Source: Flavobacteriales bacterium (GTDB taxonomy: Bacteria; Bacteroidota; Bacteroidia; Flavobacteriales_F; PHOS-HE28). Taken from it: a stretch of 64,000 nucleotides of DNA. The position numbers and the translations under genes were made by a program. Numbering within the stretch: the stretch's first letter is position 1; the number at the start of each line of letters is the position of its first letter. Below the pieces are notes generated by a model. It was not told the origin of the DNA. It did not search any database and worked only from the letters and a program-made list of their open reading frames with translations. Positions 1 through 9,241 of the stretch are shown here, one piece after another. Location of the stretch: positions 310,001 through 374,000 of the forward strand of contig JADJXF010000009.1 of NCBI GenBank assembly GCA_016715995.1, written 5' to 3'.

Positions 1-2
1 GG

Positions 3-3000
3 CAGTGGCCGCACCAGGTCCTCTACCGGGCCCGCACCACCGGCGGAGCTGTTTTCGTCGAGCCGTCGGCGTTCACGTATGTGCTGCAGAGCGGCGGGCC
101 GGAGCATGCGTCTCGGCCCGATGCAGTGCATGCACCTTTCCGCGAGCATGCCTATCGCATGCGCTTCATCGGTGGTGAGGCCAAGGGGCATAGCGGGTTG
201 GAACGTCTGCCGCATTACGTGAACTACTTCCTCGGGGACGACCCTGCGAAATGGGCCGGTCGAGTTGGTGCATTCGGGGGTGTCACGCTTCAAGCGGTTT
301 ATCCCGGCATCGACCTGCGGCTCGATGGGCACGAGGGATTCAAGTACGATTGGCTCGTCGCCCCTGGTGCCGACCCCGCTTCCATTGTTCTGGAGTTCGA
401 AGGCCAGGATGCAATGTGGGTGAAGGACGGGCTGCTCTACATCCGCACCACGGCCGGTGAGGTGATTGAGCAGCGCCCCGTTGCATGGACGGAGCGTGAC
501 GGCGTGCGGAGTCCCGTGCGCTGTGAGTATCAATTGGAGGGCAAACGTCTCGGATACGCGCTGCCGGAAGGCTACGACGCGGGCGCGCCGCTGGTGATTG
601 ATCCGGTGGTGGTCTTCAGCAGTTACAGCGGCAGCTTCGGCGACAACTTCGGCTTCACTGCCACCTACGATGCCACCGGTCATCTGTACGGCGGCGGCAT
701 GGTGCGAACCAGCGGCTACCCAGTCACTTTGGGGGTGGTCCAATCGGTGTACGGGGGAGGGGAGAACGACATCGCGGTGAGCAAGTTCACGCCTGCGGGG
801 AACAACCTGGTCTGGAGCACTTACATCGGCGGCTCGTCGAACGAGGTGCCGCATAGCATGGTGGTGAACAGCGACGACGAGCTGTACATCCTCGGCACCT
901 CGAACTCTGCGAACTTCCCCACGACGGCGGGATGCTGGGACAATAGCTTCAACGGGGGCACCAATCCGCCCTTCGCCGTGACCTCGTATGGTTTCACATA
1001 CACCAACGGATGCGACATGGTGGTGGTGCACCTGAGCAGCGATGCGACGGCCTTGGTGGGCAGCACTTGGGTGGGTGGCTCCGGCAACGATGGCCTGAAC
1101 CAGGTGGCCCCCACGAACCGCAACTATGGCGACCCGTTCCGTGGTGAGATCATCCTCGATCTGGAGGAACTCCCGGTGGTGGTCTCCAGCACTTCGAGCA
1201 CCGACATGTTCACTACCCCGACCGCGGTGCAGACCACACTAGCCGGCGGTGGTCTTGATGCTTATGTGTTCCGGATGGATGAAGGCCTCGCCACCATCCT
1301 ATGGGCCACCTACTACGGAGGGTCCGGCGTGGATGCGGGTTTCGGCGTGCAGACTTCCAGCATCGGCGAGATCTACATCACCGGTGGCACCACGAGTACC
1401 AACCTGCCCAGCGCGGGGTCGCCAGCGTTTGCTACCAATCAGGGCGGCACCGATGGCTTCATCGCTCGTTTCCATCCTACAGGAGCGCCATTGCTCTCCA
1501 CCACGTACGTCGGCGCATCCGGATTCGACCAGAGCTACTTCGTTCAGTTGAACACGATTGACGAGGTGTTCGTGGTGGGGCAGACCTCGGGGCCGTATCC
1601 GATCACTCCGGGCAAGTACAACAACCCGAACGCGACCCAGTTCCTGCACAAGTTCAGTGGCGATCTGGCCACATCGCAATGGAGCACGCGCATCGGTGGA
1701 TCAGGCAATGAGAACATCTCGCCATCGGCCTTCCTGGTGAGCAATTGCGGGCAGATCTACTTCAGCGGCTGGGCAGGGAGCACCAACTCCTTCGGCGTCG
1801 CCGGGCTGACGAGCAGCACGGTCGGGCTGCCCGTGACGCCAGACGCCTTTCAGAGTACCACGAATGGCAGTGATTTCTACCTCATGCTGCTGGAGCTTGA
1901 AGCGGTATCGCTCGGCTACGCCACCTTTTTCGGGGGCACCAGCGCGGAGCATGTGGATGGCGGCACGAGCCGTTTCGACAAGAACGGAATCGTCTATCAG
2001 GCGGTGTGCGCAGGCTGCCAGCTCCTCAGCTACCCGACCACACCGGGAGTCTGGAGCAGCACCAACAACAGCGACAACTGCAACCTCGGGGTGTTCAAGA
2101 TCGATTTCGAGCAGAATGTTCAGGTGACCATCGACGCGAACATCAATAGCGCGGTGCTCTGCCTCGAGGACCCCGTCGTGCTTACCGCTGTGGGTACGGC
2201 CGATGAATGGCTCTGGGACCTGGGCGATGGCTCGCCCACCAGCACCGACGTCACGTTGGCGCACATCTACGCTGAACCGGGGGTGTACACCATCACCTTG
2301 ATCGGCACGGCACTCGGTCTTTGCGTGGCGGTGGACACGGCGACGGTGGAGATCACCGTGGTGGCTCCGGCGGTGCTCCAGCCCGCATTCAGCGCGGTGC
2401 CTACCGGAACGTGCGATGCCGTCAGCGTGGAGCTCTTCAATTCCAGCACGGGCGGGAACCAGTTCATCTGGAGCTTCGGCGATGGCACGAACTCGACCGC
2501 GACCAATCCCGTGCATCCGTACGTGGGTCCTGGGCAGTACACCATCACCTTGGGCGTCATCGACCCGATTTGCGTCGATACCGTGTTCGTTTCACAGACC
2601 GTGGAGGTGGGGATTCCCGGACTCACGTTCACGCTCGATTCTCCTGTGGGCCTCTGCGATGGCGGATCAGCGCTGCTGAATGCCGGACCGGGCTTCGACA
2701 CGTACCAATGGAGCACCGGTGAGCAGTCCATGATGATCACAGTTGAGGAATCCGGCGCGTACAGCGTGGTGGTGACCGACGGCTTCTGCACCGGCACCGA
2801 CACGGTCATCGTCACACCGCCCGTCAGCTATCCAGCGCTGCTCGATCAGGACCTGTGCCCCGGGGAAACGGCCGTGCTCGCGGCGCCTTTCGTCCCGCAG
2901 GCTGTGCTGTGGAGCACGGGCGTCCAGACCTCGAATCTGAGTGTGACCGTTGCAGGCACTTACTGGTACACGGCCACCGATCCGCTCGGTTGCACCGTGT

Positions 3001-3323
3001 CGGACACCGCGGAGGTGCGCTTCGTCACGCTCGCCACCGGGAACGCCGTCATCCCGAACGTGTTCTCGCCCAATGGTGATGGCATCAACGACATCTTCCT
3101 CCCTGAGAACATCGATGCGGCCGACTTCCGCATGGACATCTACAGCCGCTGGGGCACGAAGGTGTTCTCGAGCGCCAGCAGCGGCAAGGGTTGGAACGGC
3201 AAGCTGGAAAACGAGGGCGAGACGGTGCCGGACGGTACCTACTTCGTGGTGCTGACGTACCGGGAGTACTGCAAATCCGGATCGGGGATTACCCACACCG
3301 GGCATGTGACGCTGCTGCGCTAG
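3..3323 (+). CDS. Secreted SBBP/PKD-repeat protein with gliding-motility C-terminal domain (5' end missing)
   Basis: The reading frame is open back to base 3 without a stop, so the true start lies outside the window; the GTG at 81 is only the first in-frame start inside it. Residues before and just after it (FVEPSAFTYVLQ) match the start of the N-terminal domain common to large Bacteroidota SBBP proteins. Then come repeated beta-propeller units of the SBBP type (KFTPAGNNLVWSTYIGGSS, STTYVGASG), two PKD domains near residues 710-840 (WLWDLGDGSP and FIWSFGDGTN), an Ig-like stretch (WSTGEQ, WSTGVQ), and a C-terminal CHU_C-type domain (NVFSPNGDGINDIFLP, FRMDIYSRWGTKVF). That C-terminus is known as a type IX secretion signal, so the product is inferred to be exported to the cell surface or medium. 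Its TAG stop overlaps the stop of uvrA on the other strand. The exact role is unknown; adhesion or gliding-related function is inference. Confidence 0.9.
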   Translation, partial: QWPHQVLYRARTTGGAVFVEPSAFTYVLQSGGPEHASRPDAVHAPFREHAYRMRFIGGEAKGHSGLERLPHYVNYFLGDDPAKWAGRVGAFGGVTLQAVYPGIDLRLDGHEGFKYDWLVAPGADPASIVLEFEGQDAMWVKDGLLYIRTTAGEVIEQRPVAWTERDGVRSPVRCEYQLEGKRLGYALPEGYDAGAPLVIDPVVVFSSYSGSFGDNFGFTATYDATGHLYGGGMVRTSGYPVTLGVVQSVYGGGENDIAVSKFTPAGNNLVWSTYIGGSSNEVPHSMVVNSDDELYILGTSNSANFPTTAGCWDNSFNGGTNPPFAVTSYGFTYTNGCDMVVVHLSSDATALVGSTWVGGSGNDGLNQVAPTNRNYGDPFRGEIILDLEELPVVVSSTSSTDMFTTPTAVQTTLAGGGLDAYVFRMDEGLATILWATYYGGSGVDAGFGVQTSSIGEIYITGGTTSTNLPSAGSPAFATNQGGTDGFIARFHPTGAPLLSTTYVGASGFDQSYFVQLNTIDEVFVVGQTSGPYPITPGKYNNPNATQFLHKFSGDLATSQWSTRIGGSGNENISPSAFLVSNCGQIYFSGWAGSTNSFGVAGLTSSTVGLPVTPDAFQSTTNGSDFYLMLLELEAVSLGYATFFGGTSAEHVDGGTSRFDKNGIVYQAVCAGCQLLSYPTTPGVWSSTNNSDNCNLGVFKIDFEQNVQVTIDANINSAVLCLEDPVVLTAVGTADEWLWDLGDGSPTSTDVTLAHIYAEPGVYTITLIGTALGLCVAVDTATVEITVVAPAVLQPAFSAVPTGTCDAVSVELFNSSTGGNQFIWSFGDGTNSTATNPVHPYVGPGQYTITLGVIDPICVDTVFVSQTVEVGIPGLTFTLDSPVGLCDGGSALLNAGPGFDTYQWSTGEQSMMITVEESGAYSVVVTDGFCTGTDTVIVTPPVSYPALLDQDLCPGETAVLAAPFVPQAVLWSTGVQTSNLSVTVAGTYWYTATDPLGCTVSDTAEVRFVTLATGNAVIPNVFSPNGDGINDIFLPENIDAADFRMDIYSRWGTKVFSSASSGKGWNGKLENEGETVPDGTYFVVLTYREYCKSGSGITHTGHVTLLR

Positions 3324-6139
3324 AAGGCCTTGGCCAGCGCGCGGCCGGTGTGTGAATCCTGCCTGGCAAGGTCATCTGGCGTTCCTGCGAACAACAGATG
3401 GCCGCCGCCCTCGCCGCCTTCCGGGCCAAGGTCAATCACATGATCCGCGCATTTGATCACCTCGGTGTTATGCTCGATGGTGATCACGCTGTGCCCGTTG
3501 GCGATGAGCATCTCAAGCGCCTTCAGCAGCTTGGCGATGTCGTGGAAATGAAGGCCTGTGGTGGGCTCGTCGAAGATGAAGAGCGTGGGCTTCTCGTCCT
3601 GTCCCTTGGTGAGGAAGCTGGCCAGCTTGATGCGCTGGGCCTCGCCCCCGGATAGCGTGCTGCTGCTCTGCCCCAGTTTCACGTAGCCCATGCCGGTCTG
3701 CTGAAGCGGCAGCAGCTTCTGAACGATGCGCGCGCAGGCGTTCACGTCCGCGTGCTGCTGGAAGAAGGCGACGCCGTCATCCACGGTCATGTCCAGCAGG
3801 TCGGCCACGTCGCGTCCCATGAACTTCACGTCGAGCACTTCCTCCTTGAAGCGACGGCCCTTGCAGGCCTCGCAGGTGAGGCTGATGTCGGCCATGAACT
3901 GCATCTCGATGCGCACCTCGCCCTCGCCCTGGCACACTTCGCAGCGGCCACCGTCCACGTTGAAGCTGAAGTGGCTGGGCTTGTAGCCGCGCACCTTGGC
4001 CACGTCCTGATCGCTGAAGAGCTGCCGCACTTCGTCCCACGCCTTCACGTAGGTCACCGGGTTGCTGCGGCTGCTGCGGCCGATGGGGTTCTGGTCCACA
4101 AGTTCCACGGCCTCGATGCGGGCCAGGTCGCCCTCCAGCGCGCTGTGCTCGCCGGGCCGCTCGCTGAAGCCCTCGATGTGACGCTTGAGGGCAGGGTAGA
4201 GGATCCGCTTCACGAGGGTGGTCTTGCCGCTCCCGCTCACGCCGGCGACGACCGTGAACATGTGCAGGGGGAAGGCCACGTCCACATCCTTCAAGTTGTG
4301 CTCGCGCGCGCCGCGAATGATGAGCTTGTCGCGAACAGGCCTGCGCCTTGATGGCAGTGGGATGCTCTCGCGGCCGGTGAGGTAGCGCGCGGTGAGGCTG
4401 TCGCACTCAATCAAGGCATCGATGCTTCCGCTGAAGACCACTTCGCCGCCGTGGCTCCCGGCCATCGGGCCCATGTCGATGATGTGGTCGGCGGCCCGCA
4501 TCACCTCCTCATCATGCTCCACCACGATCACCGTATTGCCCAGGTCGCGCAGCTGCTTCAGAACGACGATGAGGCGCTCCGTGTCACGCGGGTGCAGGCC
4601 GATGCTCGGCTCGTCGAGGATGTACATGCTGCCTACAAGGCTGCTGCCGAGCGAAGTGGCGAGGTCGATGCGCTGGGTCTCGCCACCGCTCAGGCTGTTG
4701 CTGCGCCGATCGAGGGTGAGGTAGCCCACGCCCACATCCACCAGGTAGCGCAGGCGGTTCGTGATCTCCTTCAGCAGGCGCGCGGCGATGCGCTGTTCAT
4801 GCTCCTCAAGATGCAGCGACCCGAAGAAGCGCAGGCAGTCCGCGATGGGCATGCGCGCGAGCTCCGTGATGTCGCGGCCGCCCACCTTCACGTAGCGCGC
4901 TTCCCTCCGCAGGCGCGTGCCATCGCATTCCGGGCAGGTTGTCTTGCCCCGGTATCGACTGGCCAGCACGCGGTACTGGATCTTGTAGCTCTTCTCCTCA
5001 ACGTACTGGAAGAAGCGGTCTATGCCAGCCACGCCTTTGGCGCCGTGCCAGAGGAGACTGCGCTGCAGGGAGGTGAGCTCACGGTACGGGCGGTGGATGG
5101 GGAAATCGTGCTCCGCGCTATCGCGAATGAAGTCGCGCTTCCATTCGCTCAGCTTCTCACCGCGCCAGCAAGCCACAGCATCGTCGTACACGCTGAGACG
5201 CTTGTCGGGGATCACGAGGTCCGCATCGATGCCGATGACGCTGCCATAGCCTTCGCACTTGGGGCAGGCGCCCACAGGGTCGTTGAAGCTGAACAGGTTG
5301 GGGCTGGGCTCCTCGAACCGGATGCCGTCGGCCTCGAACTTGTCGCTAAATCCCATCTGGCGCCCGTCCTCTCCGAGCAGGATCAATTCGCCCTGCCCTT
5401 CGAAGAAGGCCGTTTCGGCGCTGTCGGCGGCGCGGCTCTCGTTCTCAGTATCGCCTGGCGCGGCGCTGAGCCGGTCAACCACCAGGAACCAGGTGCCCTT
5501 CAAGGCCTTCTTGTGCGCAAGCAGCTCTTCGATCCGGTGCACCGTGGTCCCGTCATGCACCCGCGCGAATCCCTGTTGCTGCAGGATATCCAGGTGTTCC
5601 TTGATGGGCCGGCCTTTGGGAATGGCCAGCGGGGCGAGCATGAGCACGGTGCTGCCGTACGCGTAGCTGTTCACCCCGGCCACTACGTCCTCGATGCTGT
5701 GCCGCTTCACCTGCTGGCCGCTGGCGGGAGAGATGGTGCGCCCCGCACGGGCGTAGAGCAGCTTCAGGTGGTCGTACACCTCGGTGCTGGTGCCGACCGT
5801 GCTGCGCGGGTTGCTGCTCTGCACCTTCTGCTCAATCGCGATGGCCGGGCTGATGCCGATGATGCGGTCCACATCCGGCTTCTCCAGTCGTCCCATGAAC
5901 TGCCGCGCATAGCTGCTCAGGCTCTCGACGTAGCGTCGTTGCCCCTCGGCGTAAAGCGTGTCGAAGGCCAACGAGCTCTTACCGCTGCCGCTCAACCCGG
6001 TGATCACCACGAGCTTGCCGCGCGGAATCTCCACGCTGATATTCTTCAGGTTGTGGACACGGGCGCCCTCCACCCGGATGGAGCCGTGACGCAGCTTGCG
6101 CAGGATTTCTGGGGCCGAAGTGGCGGTGGGAGCGGGCAA
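3320..6139 (-). CDS. uvrA: Excinuclease ABC subunit A
   Basis: Damage-recognition ATPase of nucleotide excision repair; it loads UvrB on lesions. The 939-residue length fits the family. Visible marks: first Walker A at about residue 48 (GLSGSGKSS), the block EGQRRYVESLSSYARQF, zinc-finger Cys pairs (CPKCEGYG, CPECDGTRL), ABC signature LSGGETQRIDLA with ILDEPSIGLHPRD, second Walker A near residue 632 (GVSGSGKTT), the C-terminal zinc module (CEVCQGEGEV, CEACKGRRF), and second signature LSGGEAQRIKLA with FIFDEPTTGLHFHD. It is transcribed alone. A TAATTTCG box lies 28 bases upstream of the ATG. The last 4 bases overlap the end of the convergent T9SS gene, so the two stops share CTAG. Confidence 0.98.
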   Translation of the reverse strand: MPAPTATSAPEILRKLRHGSIRVEGARVHNLKNISVEIPRGKLVVITGLSGSGKSSLAFDTLYAEGQRRYVESLSSYARQFMGRLEKPDVDRIIGISPAIAIEQKVQSSNPRSTVGTSTEVYDHLKLLYARAGRTISPASGQQVKRHSIEDVVAGVNSYAYGSTVLMLAPLAIPKGRPIKEHLDILQQQGFARVHDGTTVHRIEELLAHKKALKGTWFLVVDRLSAAPGDTENESRAADSAETAFFEGQGELILLGEDGRQMGFSDKFEADGIRFEEPSPNLFSFNDPVGACPKCEGYGSVIGIDADLVIPDKRLSVYDDAVACWRGEKLSEWKRDFIRDSAEHDFPIHRPYRELTSLQRSLLWHGAKGVAGIDRFFQYVEEKSYKIQYRVLASRYRGKTTCPECDGTRLRREARYVKVGGRDITELARMPIADCLRFFGSLHLEEHEQRIAARLLKEITNRLRYLVDVGVGYLTLDRRSNSLSGGETQRIDLATSLGSSLVGSMYILDEPSIGLHPRDTERLIVVLKQLRDLGNTVIVVEHDEEVMRAADHIIDMGPMAGSHGGEVVFSGSIDALIECDSLTARYLTGRESIPLPSRRRPVRDKLIIRGAREHNLKDVDVAFPLHMFTVVAGVSGSGKTTLVKRILYPALKRHIEGFSERPGEHSALEGDLARIEAVELVDQNPIGRSSRSNPVTYVKAWDEVRQLFSDQDVAKVRGYKPSHFSFNVDGGRCEVCQGEGEVRIEMQFMADISLTCEACKGRRFKEEVLDVKFMGRDVADLLDMTVDDGVAFFQQHADVNACARIVQKLLPLQQTGMGYVKLGQSSSTLSGGEAQRIKLASFLTKGQDEKPTLFIFDEPTTGLHFHDIAKLLKALEMLIANGHSVITIEHNTEVIKCADHVIDLGPEGGEGGGHLLFAGTPDDLARQDSHTGRALAKAF

Positions 6140-6167
6140 AGGAGGAAGGCCTGAGGGAAAGGGGCGG

Positions 6168-6175
6168 CGAAATTA
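6168..6175 (-). promoter_or_regulatory. Putative -7 element of uvrA (TAATTTCG)
   Basis: On the minus strand this reads TAATTTCG, one base from the Bacteroidota consensus TAnnTTTG, and ends 28 bases before the uvrA ATG. No clear TTG -33 element is seen. The same TAnnTTCG variant recurs upstream of other genes here. Confidence 0.5.
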
Positions 6176-6209
6176 GGCAGCGGGCACAGGCTCCTCATGG
6201 GATGAGCAC

Positions 6210-6217
6210 TATCTTTG
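6210..6217 (+). promoter_or_regulatory. Putative -7 element (TATCTTTG) for the sigma-factor gene
   Basis: Exact match to TAnnTTTG on the plus strand, in the 263-bp gap between uvrA and the ECF sigma gene. It lies about 185 bases before the sigma-factor ATG, so if used it gives a long untranslated leader. The rest of the gap holds no gene that I can support. Confidence 0.4.
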
Positions 6218-6402
6218 GTGCTGCGGATAACAAAACGAAAGGGGCACGCAATAACCACGAGTAGGCAACGTTCCCCCCTGCGAAAGCGTCTATCCCACGT
6301 TCACTCCAGCCCGTTTCGGGCCAACGCAACAAACCGCCACACCGATAGCCAGACCTCTACCCTGACGTTCTCGATCCATCACGGACCAAAACGGGTAAGG
6401 CC

Positions 6403-7014
6403 ATGCTATCCAAGCGTTCCATCGCCACGGCGGTTGTCCTCCTCGACGACCAGATTCTTGTTCAGCGCTACATCGACGGCGACGAAACCGCCTTCGCGAC
6501 GCTCTTGCACCGCCACAAGCGCAAGGTGTGGAGCCACATCTACCTGCTGGTGCGCGACCGCGAGCTCACCGAGGACCTCTTCCAAGAGACCTTCATCAAG
6601 GTGGTGAACACCCTCAAGGGCGGCAAGTACAACGAGGAAGGCAAATACCTGCCTTGGGTCATGCGCATCGCGCACAACCTTGTGATTGACCACTTCCGCC
6701 GCAGCAAGAAGATGCCCATGGTGCGGAGCAATGACGACCATGATGTGTTCGCCACGGTACAGCAGCCAGGCAAGAACGTGGAGCAGCGGTTGGTGAATGT
6801 CCAGATCGATGCGGACGTGCGGAAGATGATCGACCACCTGCCCGATGAGCAGCGTGAGGTGGTGATCATGCGCACCTACTTGAACATGAGCTTCAAGGAG
6901 ATCGCCGAGCACACCGATGTCAGCATCAATACCGCCTTGGGTCGCATGCGCTACGCCCTCATCAACATGCGGAAGATGATTGACAAGCACGGCATCGCCT
7001 TGGAACGGGCCTGA
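6403..7014 (+). CDS. ECF-type RNA polymerase sigma-70 factor
   Basis: A 203-residue group-4 sigma factor that would direct RNA polymerase to a stress or envelope regulon. Region 2 is visible as LVQRYIDGDETAFATLL, DLFQETFIKVVNTL and YLPWVMRIAHNLVIDHFRR; region 4 as LPDEQREVVIMRTYLNMSFKEIA followed by the helix-turn-helix recognition part SINTALGRMRYALINMRK. Length and domain order fit the RpoE-like group common in Bacteroidota. No anti-sigma gene follows; instead a strong terminator comes 17 bases after the stop, so it is probably monocistronic or regulated by an unlinked partner. A TATCTTTG box lies far upstream. Which regulon it controls cannot be told from this sequence. Confidence 0.95.
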   Translation: MLSKRSIATAVVLLDDQILVQRYIDGDETAFATLLHRHKRKVWSHIYLLVRDRELTEDLFQETFIKVVNTLKGGKYNEEGKYLPWVMRIAHNLVIDHFRRSKKMPMVRSNDDHDVFATVQQPGKNVEQRLVNVQIDADVRKMIDHLPDEQREVVIMRTYLNMSFKEIAEHTDVSINTALGRMRYALINMRKMIDKHGIALERA

Positions 7015-7030
7015 GACCTCCAGAATCGTG

Positions 7031-7069
7031 GCTCGGCGGGTCCGGAAGGGGCCCGCCGAGCTTTTTTTT
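7031..7069 (+). terminator. Rho-independent terminator after the sigma-factor gene
   Basis: A perfect 10-bp GC-rich stem (GCTCGGCGGG pairing with CCCGCCGAGC) with an 11-base loop, followed directly by a run of eight T. It is the clearest intrinsic terminator in the window and isolates the sigma-factor gene from the small gene downstream. Confidence 0.9.
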
Positions 7070-7130
7070 GGTTCATGCAATAGGCTAACCGGGGGGGCGT
7101 TCTTCCACCGAAACCACCCAAACCACCTCC

Positions 7131-7295
7131 ATGGCCAACACTACGCTTCGACGCAAGAACCGCCGCAACCGACCGATGACCGCCCCCCCTTTGGGTCCCA
7201 GTGCAGCCACCATCCAGTTGATCCTGGGCTACTCCAAGGCCGTGCAAGTGGTTGACGCTCCACCAGTGGGTCAGATTGGCTTGGTACTGAACTGA
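7131..7295 (+). CDS. Small basic protein of 54 residues, function unknown
   Basis: A short reading frame starting ATG at 7131 and ending TGA at 7295. The N-terminal third is strongly basic (TTLRRKNRRNRP), the rest is neutral and hydrophobic (SAATIQLILGYSKAVQVV). It sits alone between the sigma-factor terminator and the convergent desaturase gene. The non-random composition, a start right after a purine-poor CACCTCC leader typical of this genome, and the isolated position behind a terminator favour a real gene. I do not recognise a family. It could also be a chance frame. Confidence 0.45.
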   Translation: MANTTLRRKNRRNRPMTAPPLGPSAATIQLILGYSKAVQVVDAPPVGQIGLVLN

Positions 7296-7330
7296 GGAGG
7301 TCCCTCAAGGGGCATTCTCGCCTTCTTCGG

Positions 7331-8380
7331 CTAGCGGCGCTGCACGAGTTCGCGCCGCGTGACCATGCGCTGTAGCGCCGGGTCCCAGGCCTTCAGGCGG
7401 AAGCAGGCAATCACATCCCACGGCCAGAGTGAGGTCAGCTTGGCCTTCTCACGCAGCTCTGGAATGGCCCAATACACCTCGGGCAGCCGGTAGAAGGGGA
7501 TGTGCGCGTTGAGGTGGTGGATGTGGTGGAACCCGATGTTGCCGGTGAACCACTGGAGCACGGGGTTCATCTTCATATAGCTGCTGCTGTCGAGCGCGGC
7601 TTTTACATAGCTCCATCCGTTCTTGTGGGAGAAGACCGTTCCCGGGAAGTTGTGCTGCGCGTAGAACAGATAGCTGCCCAGGGCGAAGGTGACCAGGTAG
7701 GGCAGGAAGAAGGCGAACACCAGGTTCTCCCAGCCAAGGAAGTACCAAGTGACCCAACCCAGCCCCGCATGCACCACCAAGGTGATCAGGCTGTCCCAAT
7801 GCCTGCCCTTGTTGCTGATGAAGCTGTTCAGGCACATGCCGATGATGAACACGAACAGGTAGCCGAACCCGATGGCGAACGGGCTCCGGATGAAATTGTA
7901 GGCGAAGCGCTCACCGCGTGACAGGGTCCAGTATTTCTCCACTGTTACAACCGGGAAGGAGCCAATGCTGCTGGTGTAGAGCTTCGAGTTGTGCTTATGG
8001 TGATGGTCGTGGCTCCGCTTCCAGATACTGGGTGGGCTGAGCATGAACACGCCGAAGAAGCTGAAGAATCCGTTGGCCAACCAGCTCCGGTTCAGGATGC
8101 TCTTGTGCTGGTGATCATGATAAAGGATGAACATCCGCACCAAGGACAGACCTGCCAGCACGCCGAATGCGGCCTTCGACCACAAAGGGTCTAGCAGAAT
8201 CACGCCGAGGTAGCAGGCTACCGTCACCACCACGGCGATGCCCAAGTGCATCCAGCTCCGTGCACGGATCTCGTGCGCGAAGGGCCGGGTGGCAAGAATC
8301 AGGTCCTTGCGCTCCACGGACTGCTTCTCAGTTACGCGCTTGGTCGCTTGTGCTTCCATCTGCGGTGTGTCCAGAGCCAA
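7331..8380 (-). CDS. Fatty acid desaturase family membrane protein
   Basis: Integral membrane di-iron oxygenase of the fatty acid desaturase/hydroxylase superfamily, expected to act on acyl chains or related lipids in the inner membrane. The three histidine boxes that bind iron are visible: HDHQH, HDHHHKH and HHIHH. Between them are hydrophobic segments (VVVTVACYLGVILL, GFGYLFVFIIGMCL, LVFAFFLPYLVTFAL). Length (349) is normal. The start at 8380 overlaps the end of the acyltransferase gene by 49 bases; an internal ATG at 8359 would shorten the overlap and is equally possible. Transcribed after the LpxL-like gene, so both probably shape membrane lipids. The substrate cannot be assigned. Confidence 0.9.
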   Translation of the reverse strand: MALDTPQMEAQATKRVTEKQSVERKDLILATRPFAHEIRARSWMHLGIAVVVTVACYLGVILLDPLWSKAAFGVLAGLSLVRMFILYHDHQHKSILNRSWLANGFFSFFGVFMLSPPSIWKRSHDHHHKHNSKLYTSSIGSFPVVTVEKYWTLSRGERFAYNFIRSPFAIGFGYLFVFIIGMCLNSFISNKGRHWDSLITLVVHAGLGWVTWYFLGWENLVFAFFLPYLVTFALGSYLFYAQHNFPGTVFSHKNGWSYVKAALDSSSYMKMNPVLQWFTGNIGFHHIHHLNAHIPFYRLPEVYWAIPELREKAKLTSLWPWDVIACFRLKAWDPALQRMVTRRELVQRR

Positions 8381-9207
8381 AGTTCGGGGTGTTCTTGGAT
8401 ATCCCGCTCCAATCTACGGGTGTGGACCTCGGTAATCTCGCCTTCCTTGGTGTTCCTAGGCTCGCTAACGAGTGTCTCAACAACCATGCGATAATAGCCC
8501 CGACGAGGACGAGTGATGCTGATATAGATCACCGGATAGCCCAATTTCCTGGCCAACGCTTCAGTTCCGAAGAACACCGGGGTGTCCTGGTTCAGGAATG
8601 TCATCCAGTAGGCCCGCTCCGGTGCCGGCGTCTGATCGGCGATGAACGCCGTGGCGGTGAGCAGGTGCCGGTCGCGGATCATGCTCTTATTGGTCTCCCG
8701 CATCGTATACAGCTTGGTGCCGTGCCGGGTGCGCATATGGTGCATCAAGCGATCGAACCCGAGGTTCTGCAGCGGGTGGTAGATGACGTAGAGCTGTGGA
8801 ATGGTCTTCTCCTGGCTGTAGCGCGCGCCCGCCAGTTCCCAATTGCCGAAGTGCCCCAGTACAAGGATCACGCTCTGCTTCTTGTTCGCATAACCCTCCA
8901 GGATATCGAGCCCCTCGAAGGCGACACGACTACGGACCGCAGGGGGACCAATGGTCAGCGTTTTCAGGGTCTCCAAGGTCAGGTCGCAGAACCACCGGTA
9001 GAAACGGCTGGCGATGGCGTTGATCTCGGCCTGGCTCTTCTCCGGGAAACTTTTGCGCAGATTGGTGATCACGACGGTCTTTCGATATCGGAGCAGGCGG
9101 TAGAGGAGGAAATAGATGCCATCGCTGAGCAGATACAGCAGCGGGAAGGGCAGCACGGAGATGCCGTAGATGAACGGCAGGGCGAAGTAGTAGCCGAGGC
9201 TTCCCAT
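8332..9207 (-). CDS. LpxL/HtrB-type lysophospholipid acyltransferase
   Basis: A 291-residue acyltransferase of the lipid A biosynthesis family, which transfers an acyl chain to a lipid A precursor or related lipid at the inner membrane. The catalytic HX4E motif is visible as HFGNWE. The N-terminus is a hydrophobic anchor (FALPFIYGISVLPFPLLYLL), followed by TNLRKSFPEKS, a typical block of the family. The C-terminal end LWLWTHRRWK is also characteristic. In Bacteroidota one such enzyme adds the secondary lipid A chain, but other members make aminolipids, so the exact acceptor is open. It lies upstream of and overlaps the desaturase gene. Confidence 0.93.
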   Translation of the reverse strand: MGSLGYYFALPFIYGISVLPFPLLYLLSDGIYFLLYRLLRYRKTVVITNLRKSFPEKSQAEINAIASRFYRWFCDLTLETLKTLTIGPPAVRSRVAFEGLDILEGYANKKQSVILVLGHFGNWELAGARYSQEKTIPQLYVIYHPLQNLGFDRLMHHMRTRHGTKLYTMRETNKSMIRDRHLLTATAFIADQTPAPERAYWMTFLNQDTPVFFGTEALARKLGYPVIYISITRPRRGYYRMVVETLVSEPRNTKEGEITEVHTRRLERDIQEHPELWLWTHRRWKHKRPSA

Positions 9208-9241
9208 GGGGCCGCGAAACTACCGCTCGCGCATGGCGCGG

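Noticed and set aside
4451..6154. A 567-codon open frame antisense to uvrA
   Set aside because: It is a high-GC shadow of uvrA: no family resemblance, and its composition mirrors the codons of the real gene.
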